DNA of 64,000 nucleotides from Enterovibrio norvegicus FF-33. GTDB taxonomy: Bacteria > Pseudomonadota > Gammaproteobacteria > Enterobacterales > Vibrionaceae. Below the pieces are notes generated by a model, which did no database searches, was not told where the DNA came from, and was given only the letters and a program-made list of their open reading frames with translations. Below, in pieces: positions 38,321-49,420 of this stretch (positions are counted from its first letter, which is position 1; every line of letters begins with the position of its first letter). The translations under genes were made by a program, and so were the position numbers. Where the stretch lies: NCBI RefSeq assembly GCF_000286835.2, contig NZ_AJYD02000031.1:109161-173160 (forward strand). Reading direction: 5' to 3'.

Positions 38321-38731
38321 ATTGCTGTTACAGCTTGTAAGACCTTTTCCACGGTTCAATACAGGTAGACTATGACAGTTTATCTAAGCGAACCGATAGC
38401 CTCGCTACCCTCGCTGCGTTAACATTTAAACAATTCCTATTATATCTGATGTCATTGACCTCGTAGCGTCATAGACACTGCGCACACTTATCTATTGTAA
38501 AATTCACTACACTCAAGATAAGGGAACGTGCAATGTGCTTTATTGCTATATCAATTACTTGGGATAGACGGATCGCGTTTTGGCGTGAGAAATACTTGGC
38601 ACTAAGGTGACAAGGTCATCTCGACATATAAAACGTATTCCGCACCTTGTTGTTCACCTTTACCTATGCTTGTGGGCTCGGTTGGCAACAAGATTAATCA
38701 GCCAATAACTAATAAAGTCAGGAAAACAGAA
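38321..38731. other. Intergenic region upstream of the malic enzyme gene
   Basis: 411 bases without a reading frame or hairpin that I can support. A TATAAA box at about 38626 may be part of the malic enzyme promoter, but no well-spaced minus-35 is seen. Nothing else is recognised. Confidence 0.5.
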
Positions 38732-39982
38732 ATGTCTGAAGACAAACGCCAACAGGCGCTGGATTATCATGCCTATCCAGTCCCTGGCAAAATCTCGGTA
38801 GAACTTACCAAACCAGCAGATACGGTTGAAGATCTTGCGTTGGCATACAGCCCAGGTGTGGCAGAGCCTGTTCGTGAAATCGCACAAGACGCTGATAATG
38901 TTTATAAATATACAGCGAAAGGCAACATGGTTGCGGTTATTTCAAACGGTACCGCTATTCTTGGTTTGGGCAACTTAGGCCCTCTAGCGTCTAAACCTGT
39001 AATGGAAGGTAAAGCGCTTCTGTTCAAGCGTTTTGCAGGTCTTGATTCAATTGATATCGAAGTGAAGCACCGCACGATTGAAGAATTCGTTGATACCGTT
39101 GCGAATATCGCGGATACCTTTGGTGGTATCAACCTAGAAGACATTAAAGCGCCAGATTGCTTCGAGATAGAAAAGCAGCTGATTGAGCGTTGTAACGTCC
39201 CAGTATTCCATGATGATCAACACGGTACGGCCATCGTGACATCGGCGGGTATGCTGAATGCGTTGGAGCTTCAGGGTAAAGAGATCGGTGAAGCGGTGAT
39301 TGTGTGCTTGGGGGCAGGTGCTGCTGCCGTTGCATGCATGGAACTTCTGATTAAATGTGGGGCACAGCGTGAGAAAATCTACATGCTGGACCGCAAAGGC
39401 GTGATCCACACTCGCCGTGATGACATTAACGAATACAAACAATTGTTCGCCAACAACACAGATAAGCGCACGCTTGAAGATGTGATTGAAGGTGCGGATA
39501 TTTTCCTTGGTGTATCAGGCCCTGATCTGTTACCGCCAGACGCGCTGAAACTGATGGCAGACAAGCCAATCGTGTTTGCGTGTTCAAACCCTGATCCAGA
39601 AATCAAACCTGAGCTTGCGCATGCAGTGCGTGACGACTTGATCATGGGAACGGGTCGTTCGGATTACCCGAACCAAGTGAATAACGTGCTGTGTTTCCCG
39701 TTCATTTTCCGCGGTGCGCTCGATGTGCGTGCAAGTCGAATTAATGACGAGATGAAACTGGCTGCCGTGGATGCAATCCGCACGCTGGCGAAAGAACCTG
39801 TGCCTGCGGCAGTATTGAAAGCGGCGGGTGTAGACAAGCTGAGCTTTAGCAAGGACTACATCATCCCTAAACCGATGGACCCGCGTTTGCTGCCTCGCGT
39901 AGCCAAAGCCGTTGCGGTCGCGGCAGTAGAGTCAGGCGTCGCGCGCATCGAGATGCCTGAAAACTACATGTTAGATAAGTAA
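38732..39982 (+). CDS. NAD(P)-dependent malic enzyme (oxaloacetate-decarboxylating), short form
   Basis: 416 residues from ATG 38732, preceded by CAGGA; an upstream frame from 38666 lacks a site. It decarboxylates malate to pyruvate. The malic domain has Ala-Tyr-Ser-Pro-Gly-Val-Ala-Glu-Pro and the metal site Phe-His-Asp-Asp-Gln-His-Gly-Thr-Ala; the NAD(P) domain has Cys-Leu-Gly-Ala-Gly-Ala-Ala. It matches the N-terminal half of MaeB-type proteins but lacks their phosphotransacetylase-like C-terminal domain. Coenzyme preference is not clear from the sequence. Confidence 0.92.
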   Translation: MSEDKRQQALDYHAYPVPGKISVELTKPADTVEDLALAYSPGVAEPVREIAQDADNVYKYTAKGNMVAVISNGTAILGLGNLGPLASKPVMEGKALLFKRFAGLDSIDIEVKHRTIEEFVDTVANIADTFGGINLEDIKAPDCFEIEKQLIERCNVPVFHDDQHGTAIVTSAGMLNALELQGKEIGEAVIVCLGAGAAAVACMELLIKCGAQREKIYMLDRKGVIHTRRDDINEYKQLFANNTDKRTLEDVIEGADIFLGVSGPDLLPPDALKLMADKPIVFACSNPDPEIKPELAHAVRDDLIMGTGRSDYPNQVNNVLCFPFIFRGALDVRASRINDEMKLAAVDAIRTLAKEPVPAAVLKAAGVDKLSFSKDYIIPKPMDPRLLPRVAKAVAVAAVESGVARIEMPENYMLDK

Positions 39983-40099
39983 CTGAAGTCGGCTAAATAT
40001 CGGACAGGAAAATAAGGCGAGGTGAGGATAACGACATGGTAAGCGATCCTGCCGCGAGGTGAGAAAACGCTCTGTGCTTTTTCCTCAAAAAAAGCCATT

Positions 40100-40127
40100 A
40101 AAAAACCAGCCAAGCGGCTGGTTTTTT
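40100..40127. terminator. Bidirectional terminator between the malic enzyme gene and metJ
   Basis: A 12-bp stem AAAAAACCAGCC/GGCTGGTTTTTT with an AAGC loop and T-runs on both strands. Confidence 0.93.
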
Positions 40128-40146
40128 TGTCATTACGATGACGAAA

Positions 40147-40464
40147 TTAATATTCTTCTTCGTTAAACTCGATGCCAAGCTCTTTCATTATGCGCTTCAC
40201 TTCTGCCGGAACGCTATCCGCTTTATCCTTGCGAATATCGTCATCTGTTGGCAGTGGTTGGCCGGTGTAAGCATGCAAAAAGGCTTCACACAACAGTTCG
40301 CTGTTGGTGGCGTGGCGTAAATTATTGACCTGGCGACGTGTACGTTCATCCGTCAGGATTTTAAGCACTTTCAGCGGGATAGAGACGGTGATCTTCTTTA
40401 CTTGCTCTTTCTTTTTACCGTGCTCGGCGTAAGGGTTAATATATTCGCCATTCCACTCTGCCAT
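40147..40464 (-). CDS. metJ: Methionine repressor MetJ
   Basis: 105 residues from ATG 40464 (start Met-Ala-Glu-Trp-Asn-Gly-Glu-Tyr), the exact family length. A ribbon-helix-helix repressor with S-adenosylmethionine as corepressor; the DNA-contacting strand Lys-Lys-Ile-Thr-Val-Ser-Ile-Pro is visible near residue 22. It is divergent from metBL and its operator, an array of Met boxes, lies between. Confidence 0.97.
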   Translation of the reverse strand: MAEWNGEYINPYAEHGKKKEQVKKITVSIPLKVLKILTDERTRRQVNNLRHATNSELLCEAFLHAYTGQPLPTDDDIRKDKADSVPAEVKRIMKELGIEFNEEEY

Positions 40465-40571
40465 CGTGCACCTTCTAAGCAGTTTCATTGATAAATCGCT
40501 GTCAACACCGGAAGCATTATGTCCAGGTTGAATGAATTTCGAATTTTAGCGATATTAACCGCTATATGTAA

Positions 40572-40603
40572 AGACATATAGACGTCTAGAGGTATTGACG
40601 TCT
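40572..40603. promoter_or_regulatory. Tandem Met boxes (MetJ operator) of metJ/metBL
   Basis: Four contiguous 8-bp units, AGACATAT, AGACGTCT, AGAGGTAT and TGACGTCT, compared with the Met box AGACGTCT. The second is perfect. Spacing without gaps is what cooperative MetJ dimers require. Confidence 0.92.
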
Positions 40604-40672
40604 TACTATTGAGTGGTTAAGGTTAACCCTATCTGCTTGTATTATGATCGCATTTTGACAGGGAAAGACACC

Positions 40673-41836
40673 ATGAGCGACAAGAAGTCAGCCACGATTG
40701 CCGTACGCACTGGCATCACCACAGATTCTCAGCATAATGCTGTGGTTCCTCCTATTTACCTATCCACCAACTATGAATTCCCTGAGTTTGGCACAGTACC
40801 AACCTACGATTATGCCCGTGGTGGTAACCCAACCCGCAACCTGTTGGAAACGGCACTGGCCGAGCTTGAAAACGGCGCAGGCGCGGTGGTGACCAACTGC
40901 GGGATGTCCGCCATTAATTTGCTGCTGTCTCTGCTTGGCCCTGATGATTTGATTGTCGCACCTCATGATTGCTACGGCGGCACGTACCGTTTGTTCGATT
41001 CGCGCGCCAAAAAAGGAGCGTTTAAGATTGAGTTTGTTGACCAATCTAATGTTGAAGCGTTGGAAGCAGCATTGGCTAAACAGCCAAAGCTCGTCTGGAT
41101 AGAAACGCCATCAAACCCATTACTGCGTGTAGTTGATATCATGGACATTTCTCGAAAAGCCCACGCGGTAGGTGCTTGGGTCGGAGTGGATAACACTTTC
41201 TTGTCTCCGGTATTGCAGCAGCCATTGAACCTTGGCGCTGATTTCGTGGTGCATTCCACGACCAAGTTTATCAACGGTCACTCAGATACCGTTGGTGGTG
41301 TGGTGGTCGCGAAAGAGTCTGCACTCGCTGACGAACTCAAGTGGTGGGGCAACTGCATTGGCGCAACAGGCAATGCCTTTGACAGCTACATGACATTACG
41401 CGGTCTTCGCACCTTGAGCGCGAGAATGCGTCAGCATGAAGAAAACAGTGCCGCGGTGTTGGCATTTTTGCTACAAGAGTCGCTGGTGGATGTGATTTAT
41501 CATCCATCATTGCCCGATCATCCGGGACATGAGATTGCTAAGAAACAACAAAAAGGGTTCGGCGGTATGTTGAGCTTTGAGCTAAAAGGTGGCGAAAGTG
41601 AACTGAAACTGTTCCTGGGTTCATTGAAGTTATTCTCTTTGGCTGAGTCACTTGGCGGCGTAGAAAGCTTAGTCACCCACCCAGGTTCGATGACGCATCG
41701 TGCCATGTCTGATGAAGCGCAGGCAGAGGCAGGTATCGCAGCAACACTATTGCGTTTATCTATCGGTCTGGAGGATCATACGGATTTGGTCGCCGACCTA
41801 AAACAAGCATTCAATAAAGTGAGAGAGAGTCAGTAA
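40673..41836 (+). CDS. metB: Cystathionine gamma-synthase
   Basis: 387 residues from ATG 40673 (start Met-Ser-Asp-Lys-Lys-Ser-Ala-Thr-Ile-Ala-Val-Arg), preceded by GGGAAAG; a frame from 40613 crosses into the promoter. PLP enzyme that joins O-succinylhomoserine and cysteine to cystathionine. The PLP lysine lies in Ser-Thr-Thr-Lys-Phe-Ile-Asn-Gly-His. Its stop overlaps the metL start by one base. Confidence 0.97.
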   Translation: MSDKKSATIAVRTGITTDSQHNAVVPPIYLSTNYEFPEFGTVPTYDYARGGNPTRNLLETALAELENGAGAVVTNCGMSAINLLLSLLGPDDLIVAPHDCYGGTYRLFDSRAKKGAFKIEFVDQSNVEALEAALAKQPKLVWIETPSNPLLRVVDIMDISRKAHAVGAWVGVDNTFLSPVLQQPLNLGADFVVHSTTKFINGHSDTVGGVVVAKESALADELKWWGNCIGATGNAFDSYMTLRGLRTLSARMRQHEENSAAVLAFLLQESLVDVIYHPSLPDHPGHEIAKKQQKGFGGMLSFELKGGESELKLFLGSLKLFSLAESLGGVESLVTHPGSMTHRAMSDEAQAEAGIAATLLRLSIGLEDHTDLVADLKQAFNKVRESQ

Positions 41837-44280
41837 TGAGCGCGGTTGAAGTCGTATCCCCTCAGCAGTCGCCGTCCCGCCAGCTACATAAATTTGGCGG
41901 TAGCAGCCTTGCCGATCCAGACTGTTTTCGTCGCGTGGCGAGAATTCTGGCGCAATACAGTGATGCGACAGACATTATTGTCGTTTCAGCCGCAGGTAAA
42001 ACCACCAACCGTCTGATTGAATGGCTGTCTTTGCTGGATAAAGATGGGCGTCTTGCTCATGAAACCCTGCAAAGCTTGCGTAAATACCAGCAAGACTTGA
42101 TTGAGAACCTGATCGAAGGTGAACAGAAACAAGCGTTGGTCGATGCGTTATACACAGATTTTAGTGCGATGGCACAGGTGGCAGAAAATCCATTAGGTGT
42201 CGCTCAGCGCGCTTGGGCGCAAGGTTTTGGTGAAGCATGGTCAGCCCGTTTGTTGTCTGCATTGCTGACTCAGCTTGATATGCCTGCCGTGAAACTCGAT
42301 TCTCGCAGTTTCTTACGTGCAGAGCGTGCGGCGCAGCCAGAAGTGGATCGCGCCAGCTCTTGGCCGCGGCTTAAAGAGCAGTTGGTGCAGCACACTCATC
42401 GTCGCATTGTGATCACCGGTTTTATGGCACAAAACGCAGACGGTGAAACCGTGCTGCTTGGCCGCAATGGGTCTGATTACTCCGCCACGATTATCGGCGC
42501 GTTGGCTGACGTAAGCCGCGTGACCATTTGGAGTGATGTCGCTGGTGTCTTCAGTGCAGACCCTCGCCTTGTCGGTGACGCATGTTTGCTCCCTTTACTT
42601 CGCCTTGATGAAGCGGCAGAACTGGCGCGTCTTGCCGCGCCTGTGCTGCATACCCGCACCCTTCAGCCTGTGGCACAAAGCTGTATCGATTTGAACCTGC
42701 GTTGCAGCTACGACCCTGAGTCCGGCTCTACCCGAGTCGAGCGTGTGCTTGCCTCAGGGCGAGGCGCGAAAATCATCACGTCACTTGATGACGTGTGTTT
42801 GCTTCAGCTCGACATTCCGCGATCCCATGATTTTAGCGTCGCACGACGAGACATTGAACGACTGTTAACGCGCAATCAAATTCAGCCGCTGGCTTCTTCC
42901 GCCAGTGCTGATCAACATCGTATTCAATTGGCCTATACCGCAGAAGTCGTCAACAGTGTGTTGGAGCAACTTCAAGACGCCGGTATTCCGGCTGACATTC
43001 GTTTGCGCGAAGGCTTTAGTTTAGTGGCGGCGGTAGGTGCTGGTGTGACGGGTAACCCGGTACATTGTCATGGCTTCTATCAGCAATTGCGTGGTCAGCC
43101 GATTGAATTTATCAGTGAATCTAACAGTGGCTTAAGCATCGCGGCTTTGCTGCGTAAGACGAACACCGCAGCGTTAGTGGCCGATATTCACTGTGCATTG
43201 TTTCAAGCACAGCGCCGGATTGGCCTTGTATTACTAGGAAAAGGCAATATTGGTAGCCGTTGGCTGTCGTTGTTTAAAGAACAAAAAAGTGCGCTTGAAA
43301 AGCGTCATGGCATGAACTTCGAATTGATCTCGGTGCAGGACAGTCATCTGCAATGGGTCGACTTCGATGGCATCGATGCTGATACGGTGATGGAGCATTT
43401 TAATGAAAATGCGAAAACGTATGAGATGGGCGAATGGCTGGTCAATCTGCTCAATCATCCGTATGACGACATCGTCGTGCTGGATGTGACCGCCAGCGCA
43501 CCATTAGCGGCACAATATTCCGATTTGGCCGAGCATGGTTATCACCTTATTTCTGCCAACAAAGTGGCGGGCTCTGCAAGTAGCGAGCTTTATTATCAGG
43601 TACAAGATGCCTTTGCAAAAACCGGGCGATTTTGGCTTTACAATGCGACGGTAGGGGCGGGTTTACCTGTTAACCATACCGTACGGGACTTGCGAGAAAG
43701 CGGTGACCAAATCATGGCATTGTCGGGGATTTTCTCTGGCACTTTGTCTTGGCTGTTCCAGCAATTTAGCGGTGAAGTTAAATTCAGTGAACTGCTAGAG
43801 CAAGCGTGGCAGCAGGGTTTGACAGAGCCTGATCCGCGTGAAGATCTCAGTGGCGCTGATGTTATGCGAAAACTCGTGATACTGGCACGAGAGTCTGGTC
43901 TTGAATTAGAACCTGAGCAGGTTCAAGTGCAATCTCTGGTGCCAGATGCATTGGCACAACAGTCGCTTGATGGCTTCCTTGATGGCAGTGCCTTGCTAGA
44001 TGACACCTTAGAAGAATGGCTGGAAGAAGCGAAAAAGGACAACGGCGTACTTCGCTATGTTGCGCGTTTGACCCGAAATGGCAAAGCACGTGTTGGTATT
44101 GAGGTGCTTCCAGAGGATCATCCATTGGCCAACTTGCTGCCATGTGACAACATTTTTGCTATTGAGAGCCAGTGGTATCGTGAAAACCCATTAGTGATTC
44201 GTGGCCCAGGCGCAGGGCGAGATGTCACCGCAGGCGCGTTGTTGTCTGACTTGAATCGCATCGCATCCTTGCTGAAATAA
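41836..44280 (+). CDS. metL: Bifunctional aspartokinase II / homoserine dehydrogenase II
   Basis: 814 residues. The N-terminal aspartokinase domain begins with Lys-Phe-Gly-Gly-Ser-Ser-Leu-Ala (near residue 19), an ACT-containing middle follows, and the homoserine dehydrogenase domain starts near residue 460 with Gly-Leu-Val-Leu-Leu-Gly-Lys-Gly-Asn-Ile-Gly. It catalyses steps one and three of the aspartate route towards methionine and is the methionine-regulated isoenzyme, which fits its operon with metB. A terminator follows 17 bases after the stop. Confidence 0.97.
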   Translation: MSAVEVVSPQQSPSRQLHKFGGSSLADPDCFRRVARILAQYSDATDIIVVSAAGKTTNRLIEWLSLLDKDGRLAHETLQSLRKYQQDLIENLIEGEQKQALVDALYTDFSAMAQVAENPLGVAQRAWAQGFGEAWSARLLSALLTQLDMPAVKLDSRSFLRAERAAQPEVDRASSWPRLKEQLVQHTHRRIVITGFMAQNADGETVLLGRNGSDYSATIIGALADVSRVTIWSDVAGVFSADPRLVGDACLLPLLRLDEAAELARLAAPVLHTRTLQPVAQSCIDLNLRCSYDPESGSTRVERVLASGRGAKIITSLDDVCLLQLDIPRSHDFSVARRDIERLLTRNQIQPLASSASADQHRIQLAYTAEVVNSVLEQLQDAGIPADIRLREGFSLVAAVGAGVTGNPVHCHGFYQQLRGQPIEFISESNSGLSIAALLRKTNTAALVADIHCALFQAQRRIGLVLLGKGNIGSRWLSLFKEQKSALEKRHGMNFELISVQDSHLQWVDFDGIDADTVMEHFNENAKTYEMGEWLVNLLNHPYDDIVVLDVTASAPLAAQYSDLAEHGYHLISANKVAGSASSELYYQVQDAFAKTGRFWLYNATVGAGLPVNHTVRDLRESGDQIMALSGIFSGTLSWLFQQFSGEVKFSELLEQAWQQGLTEPDPREDLSGADVMRKLVILARESGLELEPEQVQVQSLVPDALAQQSLDGFLDGSALLDDTLEEWLEEAKKDNGVLRYVARLTRNGKARVGIEVLPEDHPLANLLPCDNIFAIESQWYRENPLVIRGPGAGRDVTAGALLSDLNRIASLLK

Positions 44281-44296
44281 TAAGAAATGAAAGTGA

Positions 44297-44325
44297 AAAA
44301 AGCGGAGGGTTAACTTCCGCTTTTT
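44297..44325 (+). terminator. Intrinsic terminator of metBL
   Basis: A 10-bp stem AAAAAGCGGA/TCCGCTTTTT with a 9-base loop. Confidence 0.88.
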
Positions 44326-44408
44326 GCTATGTGAACAAAGCGCATAGTGATCATGAATAAATTTCACGATAAGCAAGTTGACTTTGAGTTGCTTGCAATT
44401 CAATATCT

Positions 44409-44440
44409 AGACATATAGACGGCTAAACGGATGTCGTCAT
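44409..44440 (+). promoter_or_regulatory. Met boxes of metF
   Basis: Contiguous 8-bp units AGACATAT, AGACGGCT, AAACGGAT and a weaker GTCGTCAT. The first equals the first unit of the metJ/metB operator. They lie 45-75 bases upstream of the metF start and give metF its own MetJ control. Confidence 0.8.
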
Positions 44441-44474
44441 CAAGGATTTTTTCAGTGAACTGTCACTGAAGTAG

Positions 44475-45374
<900 letters not shown>

Positions 45375-45433
45375 TATGACTGCGACCTTAGGGATAACAG
45401 AGCATTTGAGCTCGTGTATGCCATAGACATAAA

Positions 45434-45460
45434 AAAACCGTCGCGATTGCGACGGTTTTT
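45434..45460. terminator. Bidirectional terminator between metF and aphA
   Basis: An 11-bp stem AAAACCGTCGC/GCGACGGTTTT with a GATT loop; A- and T-runs on both flanks. Confidence 0.93.
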
Positions 45461-45476
45461 GTTTTAGCGGATTCGC

Positions 45477-46052
45477 TTAGCGGGAGGCAAAGGCCTTTTG
45501 ATTGGCCATTGTCGCTTCCATCGCTGCCAGTTCTAGCAGCACTTCATCTGCCCATGTCAGCCATGCTTCTTTGCGCAGAATATTGCGACGCAATGTCAGG
45601 CGCTCCAAGCGACCTTCTCGGGTCAGTAAAGAAGAATCTGAATATTGGTTTCGCTCTAAATCACGATATTGGCTGAGCTGCATACGTGACTCATCAATCA
45701 ATGCATGCATATGCTCGATCATCGGAGTGGGTTCAAATATGCTGCATGTCAGCAGTTTGGCTGACACTTCGTCACGATCAGTCGGGTGTTTTGCAGGAAG
45801 CAAAAACCACTCGTACAGACCTTGCCTGCCGATATCGGTAATGGTGTAGACCTTGCGATCAGGTTTGCCGTCTTGTGGTTCGAGCCGACAACTTACTGCG
45901 CCCATATCGGCGAGTTTGTTGAGTTCACGGTAAACCTGCTGATGGCTGGCTTTCCAGAAGTGGCCGATGGCGTGAGAAAACTCTTTGGTTATATCGTAAC
46001 CAGTTGCATCACGATGGTTCAACACCGTGAGAATTACATGCGGTAGTGACAT
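45477..46052 (-). CDS. aphA: PadR-family quorum-sensing regulator AphA
   Basis: 191 residues, slightly longer than the Vibrio cholerae protein I remember. The N-terminal winged helix is almost the AphA text: Met-Ser-Leu-Pro-His-Val-Ile-Leu-Thr-Val-Leu, then Ala-Thr-Gly-Tyr-Asp-Ile-Thr-Lys-Glu-Phe and Trp-Lys-Ala-Ser-His-Gln-Gln-Val-Tyr-Arg-Glu-Leu-Asn-Lys. A C-terminal helical dimerisation domain ends in Ala-Asp-Glu-Val-Leu-Leu-Glu-Leu. AphA is the low-cell-density master regulator of vibrios (virulence and biofilm genes). It stands beside ppc as in V. cholerae; here metF is its other neighbour. Confidence 0.93.
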   Translation of the reverse strand: MSLPHVILTVLNHRDATGYDITKEFSHAIGHFWKASHQQVYRELNKLADMGAVSCRLEPQDGKPDRKVYTITDIGRQGLYEWFLLPAKHPTDRDEVSAKLLTCSIFEPTPMIEHMHALIDESRMQLSQYRDLERNQYSDSSLLTREGRLERLTLRRNILRKEAWLTWADEVLLELAAMEATMANQKAFASR

Positions 46053-46359
46053 CTCTTCTATCCAAAATCTAAAAAGGCGATCCTTAGCCCTGGGACGTCG
46101 CTCTATGGCGAATTATTTATTTCCGCAACACTGGGTGGATCGATTCGTCATTAATGGTCCTTAGTATCGCCAAAGGCCAACATTATTTACACCCAAAGTA
46201 GCGGGGCGAAAAATGGCGATACACCACGACATCAAAACGGTTAATTATACGTCGGTGTTTTGCCTTGGTCTGAGCAGTGAAAATTCTCAGACTAGACATG
46301 AAAACATATTAATAACATTATCAATCCAACAACAATCGAAAAAGCCTTTTTGAAAATAA
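46053..46359. other. Intergenic region upstream of aphA
   Basis: About 300 bases between the aphA start and the ppc terminator; it must carry a promoter and a long 5' leader for aphA. No reading frame is supported. The LuxR/HapR-like site at its far end is listed separately. In vibrios this leader is also a target of Qrr small RNAs; I could not identify the pairing site. Confidence 0.5.
46306..46327. promoter_or_regulatory. LuxR/HapR-like binding site upstream of aphA
   Basis: The 22 bases (ATATTAATAACATTATCAAT plus CC) agree at about 17 of 22 positions with the LuxR/HapR dyad TTATTGATAAATTTATCAAT-AA. The right half TTATCAAT is exact. In V. cholerae HapR represses aphA by binding upstream of its promoter. 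Confidence 0.6.
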
Positions 46360-46388
46360 AAAAGGCTGCAACTTAGCAGCCTTTCTTA
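46360..46388 (-). terminator. Intrinsic terminator of ppc
   Basis: On the minus strand AAAGGCTGC and GCAGCCTTT arms with a 6-base loop, followed by TTTTATTTTC. Confidence 0.88.
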
Positions 46389-46408
46389 CTTTTGATTCGA
46401 TTTCTCAC

Positions 46409-49039
46409 TTATCCGGTGTTACGCATACCTGCTGCAATACCGGCGATGGTTACCATCAATGCTTCATCGAGCTCAGGGCTTTCTTGCTCTGAAGCGCGCG
46501 TGCGGCTAAGTAGTTCAGCCTGAAGCATATTGAGTGGCTCGACATAAATGTTACGCAGACGAATCGCTTCTGCGCCCCATGGGTTTTGTTCCATTAAGTG
46601 ATCGCTGTTCTCGACCATCAGTATGGCTTTGATATCTTGCGCTAAGCGTTCACGAAGCTGCTCACCAAGAGGCCATAACGCTTCATCAACTAGCTTCTCG
46701 TCATAGTATTGCGAAATAGATGGACTGGTTTTAGTGAACACCATTTCGAGCATACCCAATCGGGTTGAGAAGAATGGCCATTCACGACACATCTCTTCGA
46801 GTTGCTTCAAGTGACCATTATCGATGGAGTATTGGATGGCTTGACCCGCACCTAACCAAGCAGGCAGCAGCAAGCGGTTTTGGCTCCATGCGAAAATCCA
46901 TGGAATTGCACGCAAGCTTTCTACGCCGCCATTCGGGTTACGTTTTGCAGGACGCGATCCCAATGGCAGTTTGCCAAGCTCTAACTCTGGTGTGGTTGAG
47001 CGGAAGTAAGGAACGAAATCTTTACTGCCACGCACAACATCGCGGTACGCATCACAAGAAACGTCACTCAGTGTCTCCATCAGATCGCGCCATTCTTGCT
47101 TTGGTGCCGGAGGTGGCAGCAAGTTGGCTTCAAGGATGGCACTGGCATACAGATTTAAGCTGTTGGTAGCGACATCAGGGAGACCTAACTTAAAGCGGAT
47201 CATCTCACCTTGTTCTGTCACGCGCAGGCCGCCTTTTAGGCTGCGTGGTGGTTGAGACAATAATGCCGCGTGTGCAGGTGCACCACCGCGACCAATTGAC
47301 CCTCCACGACCGTGGAACAATACCAGGTCAACCCCAGCGTTTTCACACAGCGAAACCAGTGACTCCATGGCTTTGTACTGCGCCCAACCTGCGGCCATGA
47401 CACCGGCATCTTTGGCGGAGTCCGAGTAGCCAATCATGACCATCTGGAAATTCTGGATAAAGCCGCGATACCAATCAATGTTCAGCAGTTGACTGATCAC
47501 CGATTCGGCATTGTTCAAATCTTCGAGGGTTTCAAACAGCGGGCAAACATCCAAGCGGAACGGACAACCTGCTTCTTTAAGCAGAAGATGAACCGCTAAG
47601 ACGTCCGATGCAGTACGTGCCATCGAAATAACGTATGAACCTAGGGCTTCACGCGGCTGCTGGGCAACGATACGGCAAGTATCTAATACCTCTTGTACGT
47701 CATCAGATGGCTCCCAGTCACGAGGCAGCAGAGGGCGCTTTGAACTGAGTTCACGGATCAAGAATGCTTGTTTGTCTTGCTCGCTCCATTGGCTGTAGTC
47801 GCCCATGCCAAGGCAGCGGGTCACTTCAGACAACACGTCAGCATGACGGGTACTTTCTTGACGGATATCGAGTTTGATGAGGTTAACGCCGAAGCAGCGA
47901 ATACGACGCAACGTATCGAGCAACAAGCCATCAGCGATAATGCCCATACCGCACTCATGCAGTGATTGGTAACAGGCATGCAGCGGTGTCCACAGCTGAT
48001 CAACGTTGGTCAGAATATCTTTTTCATCAATATGCTGGCCTTTGATTTGTGCATCAAGACACTCCAGCGTATTGGTGAGTGTTTTGCGCAGGGATTTCAA
48101 AATCGCACGGTACGGTTCGTGCTCATCGCCTGCCATTGCACGGACAATGTCATTACAGCGAGTCATCGACAGTTCGCTGACGAGCTCCTGAATGTCACCG
48201 AGGTACAAGTCGGCAGCTTTCCAGCGAGACAGTAGCAGCACCTCTTGGGTCACTTCCGCCGTCACAAATGGGTTACCGTCGCGGTCGCCACCCATCCAGC
48301 TTGAAATCTGAATTGGCGCAGCATCAACCGGAAGGCTATGGCCAAGGTGGCGTGTTAGTTTTTGATCAAACTGACGCAGGAATTCAGGAACGGCTTGCCA
48401 TAGGCTGTTTTCAATAACGGCATAGCCCCATTTCGCTTCATCTAAGGGCGTCGGACGTTGCTGACGAATAACATCGGAATGCCAAGCTTGCGCGATCAAT
48501 TGCTCTAGGCGCAATTCTGCTTTACCGCGCTCGGTGCTGGAAAGATCATCAAGCTCTAGCTTCGACAAGCATTTGTTAATCTGAACGAGTTTATGAATGG
48601 TGGTTCGACGCGCAATCTCTGTAGGGTGTGCGGTTAACACCAGCTCAATCTTCAAATCCTCAACGGCTTTTTCTGCATCGATACTAGAGACATCGTTGCC
48701 TTTCAGGCGTTGGAACAAGTCATCCAGAGCATCAGGGCTGCAGATCAGCTCTTCGCAGTTGCGGGAAACAGAGTGATATTGCTCTGCAATATTGGTGAGG
48801 TTAAGAAACTGGCTGAACGCGCGTGCTACAGGGAGTAATTGGTCATTGGGAAGACTCTGCAATACGTCAATGAGCTTGGCGTGATCGTCTTTGTTTCCAG
48901 CTGATGCCGATTTAGAAAGCTGTCGAATCTCTTCTACTTTTGCAAGCAATTCATCGCCGTGGGCGCCCTTGATGGTATTACCCAGCAAGTGACCCAGCAT
49001 ACTGACGTTGCTTTTTAGAGCGTCATACTTGTCATTCAT
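46409..49039 (-). CDS. ppc: Phosphoenolpyruvate carboxylase
   Basis: 876 residues. It adds bicarbonate to phosphoenolpyruvate to give oxaloacetate, replenishing the TCA cycle. The catalytic His lies in Leu-Thr-Ala-His-Pro-Thr-Glu-Ile (near residue 137), and the glycine-rich loop [12 protein letters not shown] near 575; the C-terminus ends Arg-Asn-Thr-Gly as usual. It is divergent from argCBGH. In E. coli and V. cholerae argE lies between; here nothing does. Confidence 0.98.
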   Translation of the reverse strand: MNDKYDALKSNVSMLGHLLGNTIKGAHGDELLAKVEEIRQLSKSASAGNKDDHAKLIDVLQSLPNDQLLPVARAFSQFLNLTNIAEQYHSVSRNCEELICSPDALDDLFQRLKGNDVSSIDAEKAVEDLKIELVLTAHPTEIARRTTIHKLVQINKCLSKLELDDLSSTERGKAELRLEQLIAQAWHSDVIRQQRPTPLDEAKWGYAVIENSLWQAVPEFLRQFDQKLTRHLGHSLPVDAAPIQISSWMGGDRDGNPFVTAEVTQEVLLLSRWKAADLYLGDIQELVSELSMTRCNDIVRAMAGDEHEPYRAILKSLRKTLTNTLECLDAQIKGQHIDEKDILTNVDQLWTPLHACYQSLHECGMGIIADGLLLDTLRRIRCFGVNLIKLDIRQESTRHADVLSEVTRCLGMGDYSQWSEQDKQAFLIRELSSKRPLLPRDWEPSDDVQEVLDTCRIVAQQPREALGSYVISMARTASDVLAVHLLLKEAGCPFRLDVCPLFETLEDLNNAESVISQLLNIDWYRGFIQNFQMVMIGYSDSAKDAGVMAAGWAQYKAMESLVSLCENAGVDLVLFHGRGGSIGRGGAPAHAALLSQPPRSLKGGLRVTEQGEMIRFKLGLPDVATNSLNLYASAILEANLLPPPAPKQEWRDLMETLSDVSCDAYRDVVRGSKDFVPYFRSTTPELELGKLPLGSRPAKRNPNGGVESLRAIPWIFAWSQNRLLLPAWLGAGQAIQYSIDNGHLKQLEEMCREWPFFSTRLGMLEMVFTKTSPSISQYYDEKLVDEALWPLGEQLRERLAQDIKAILMVENSDHLMEQNPWGAEAIRLRNIYVEPLNMLQAELLSRTRASEQESPELDEALMVTIAGIAAGMRNTG

Positions 49040-49270
49040 AAGTCATCCATTTCGTAACTTTGTTACATCCAAATTGCAATCGTAATGGCTCAATCTAGCC
49101 AATGAGAGGCCCTAAGGTCAATCTTATACGTACTGAAAGTGATACTTTTTCACGTCCATCCCCATACTACTTGGGCGCGCTGGGAGTTGTAACAAAATTA
49201 CAATAAAGTGAACGCGATACATTATCTGTGAGCGAGTGAGAATCTTGGCGGTTTTATTTTGAGTATACTG

Positions 49271-49337
49271 TTGACATTAGTCACTTATCACGCTAAAAAG
49301 CACATATAAATTCATTTTAAATGAATAAACAATTATA
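49271..49337 (+). promoter_or_regulatory. argCBGH promoter with two ARG-box-like sites
   Basis: TTGACA at 49271-49276 and, 17 bases on, TAAAAA at 49294-49299 form a plausible promoter. Directly downstream are two 18-bp sites resembling the ArgR box (wNTGAATwwwwATTCANw): 49299-49316 with a perfect right half ATTCA, and 49320-49337 with a perfect left half TGAAT. Their 3-base spacing is that of E. coli ARG box pairs. The arrangement would place ArgR over the transcription start. Confidence 0.65.
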
Positions 49338-49372
49338 AAGCTCATTGGATGCAGCGAAAGGTACGATACGAA

Positions 49373-49420
49373 ATGGATAAGTTCTCAACCCCCCTTCTCC
49401 AGCGACGACGCCGACGTTAA
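49373..49420 (+). CDS. Arginine-rich leader peptide upstream of argC
   Basis: A 15-codon frame reading Met-Asp-Lys-Phe-Ser-Thr-Pro-Leu-Leu-Gln-Arg-Arg-Arg-Arg-Arg-stop. The five arginine codons are CGA CGA CGC CGA CGT, immediately before TAA. AAAGG at 49357-49361 is a usable ribosome site. An in-frame ATG at 49349 would give 23 residues with two further Arg (codons CGA), but lacks a clear site. It starts about 67 bases after the inferred transcription start and ends 87 bases before argC. The composition, position and overlapping hairpin point to an arginine-sensing leader, analogous to his, trp, leu and thr leaders; I know of no such described arg leader in bacteria, but cannot search. Confidence 0.7.
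   Translation: MDKFSTPLLQRRRRR

Noticed and set aside
42477-42659. Short antisense frames within metL and other large genes
   Set aside because: Shadows of strongly coding genes with no start signals or family features.
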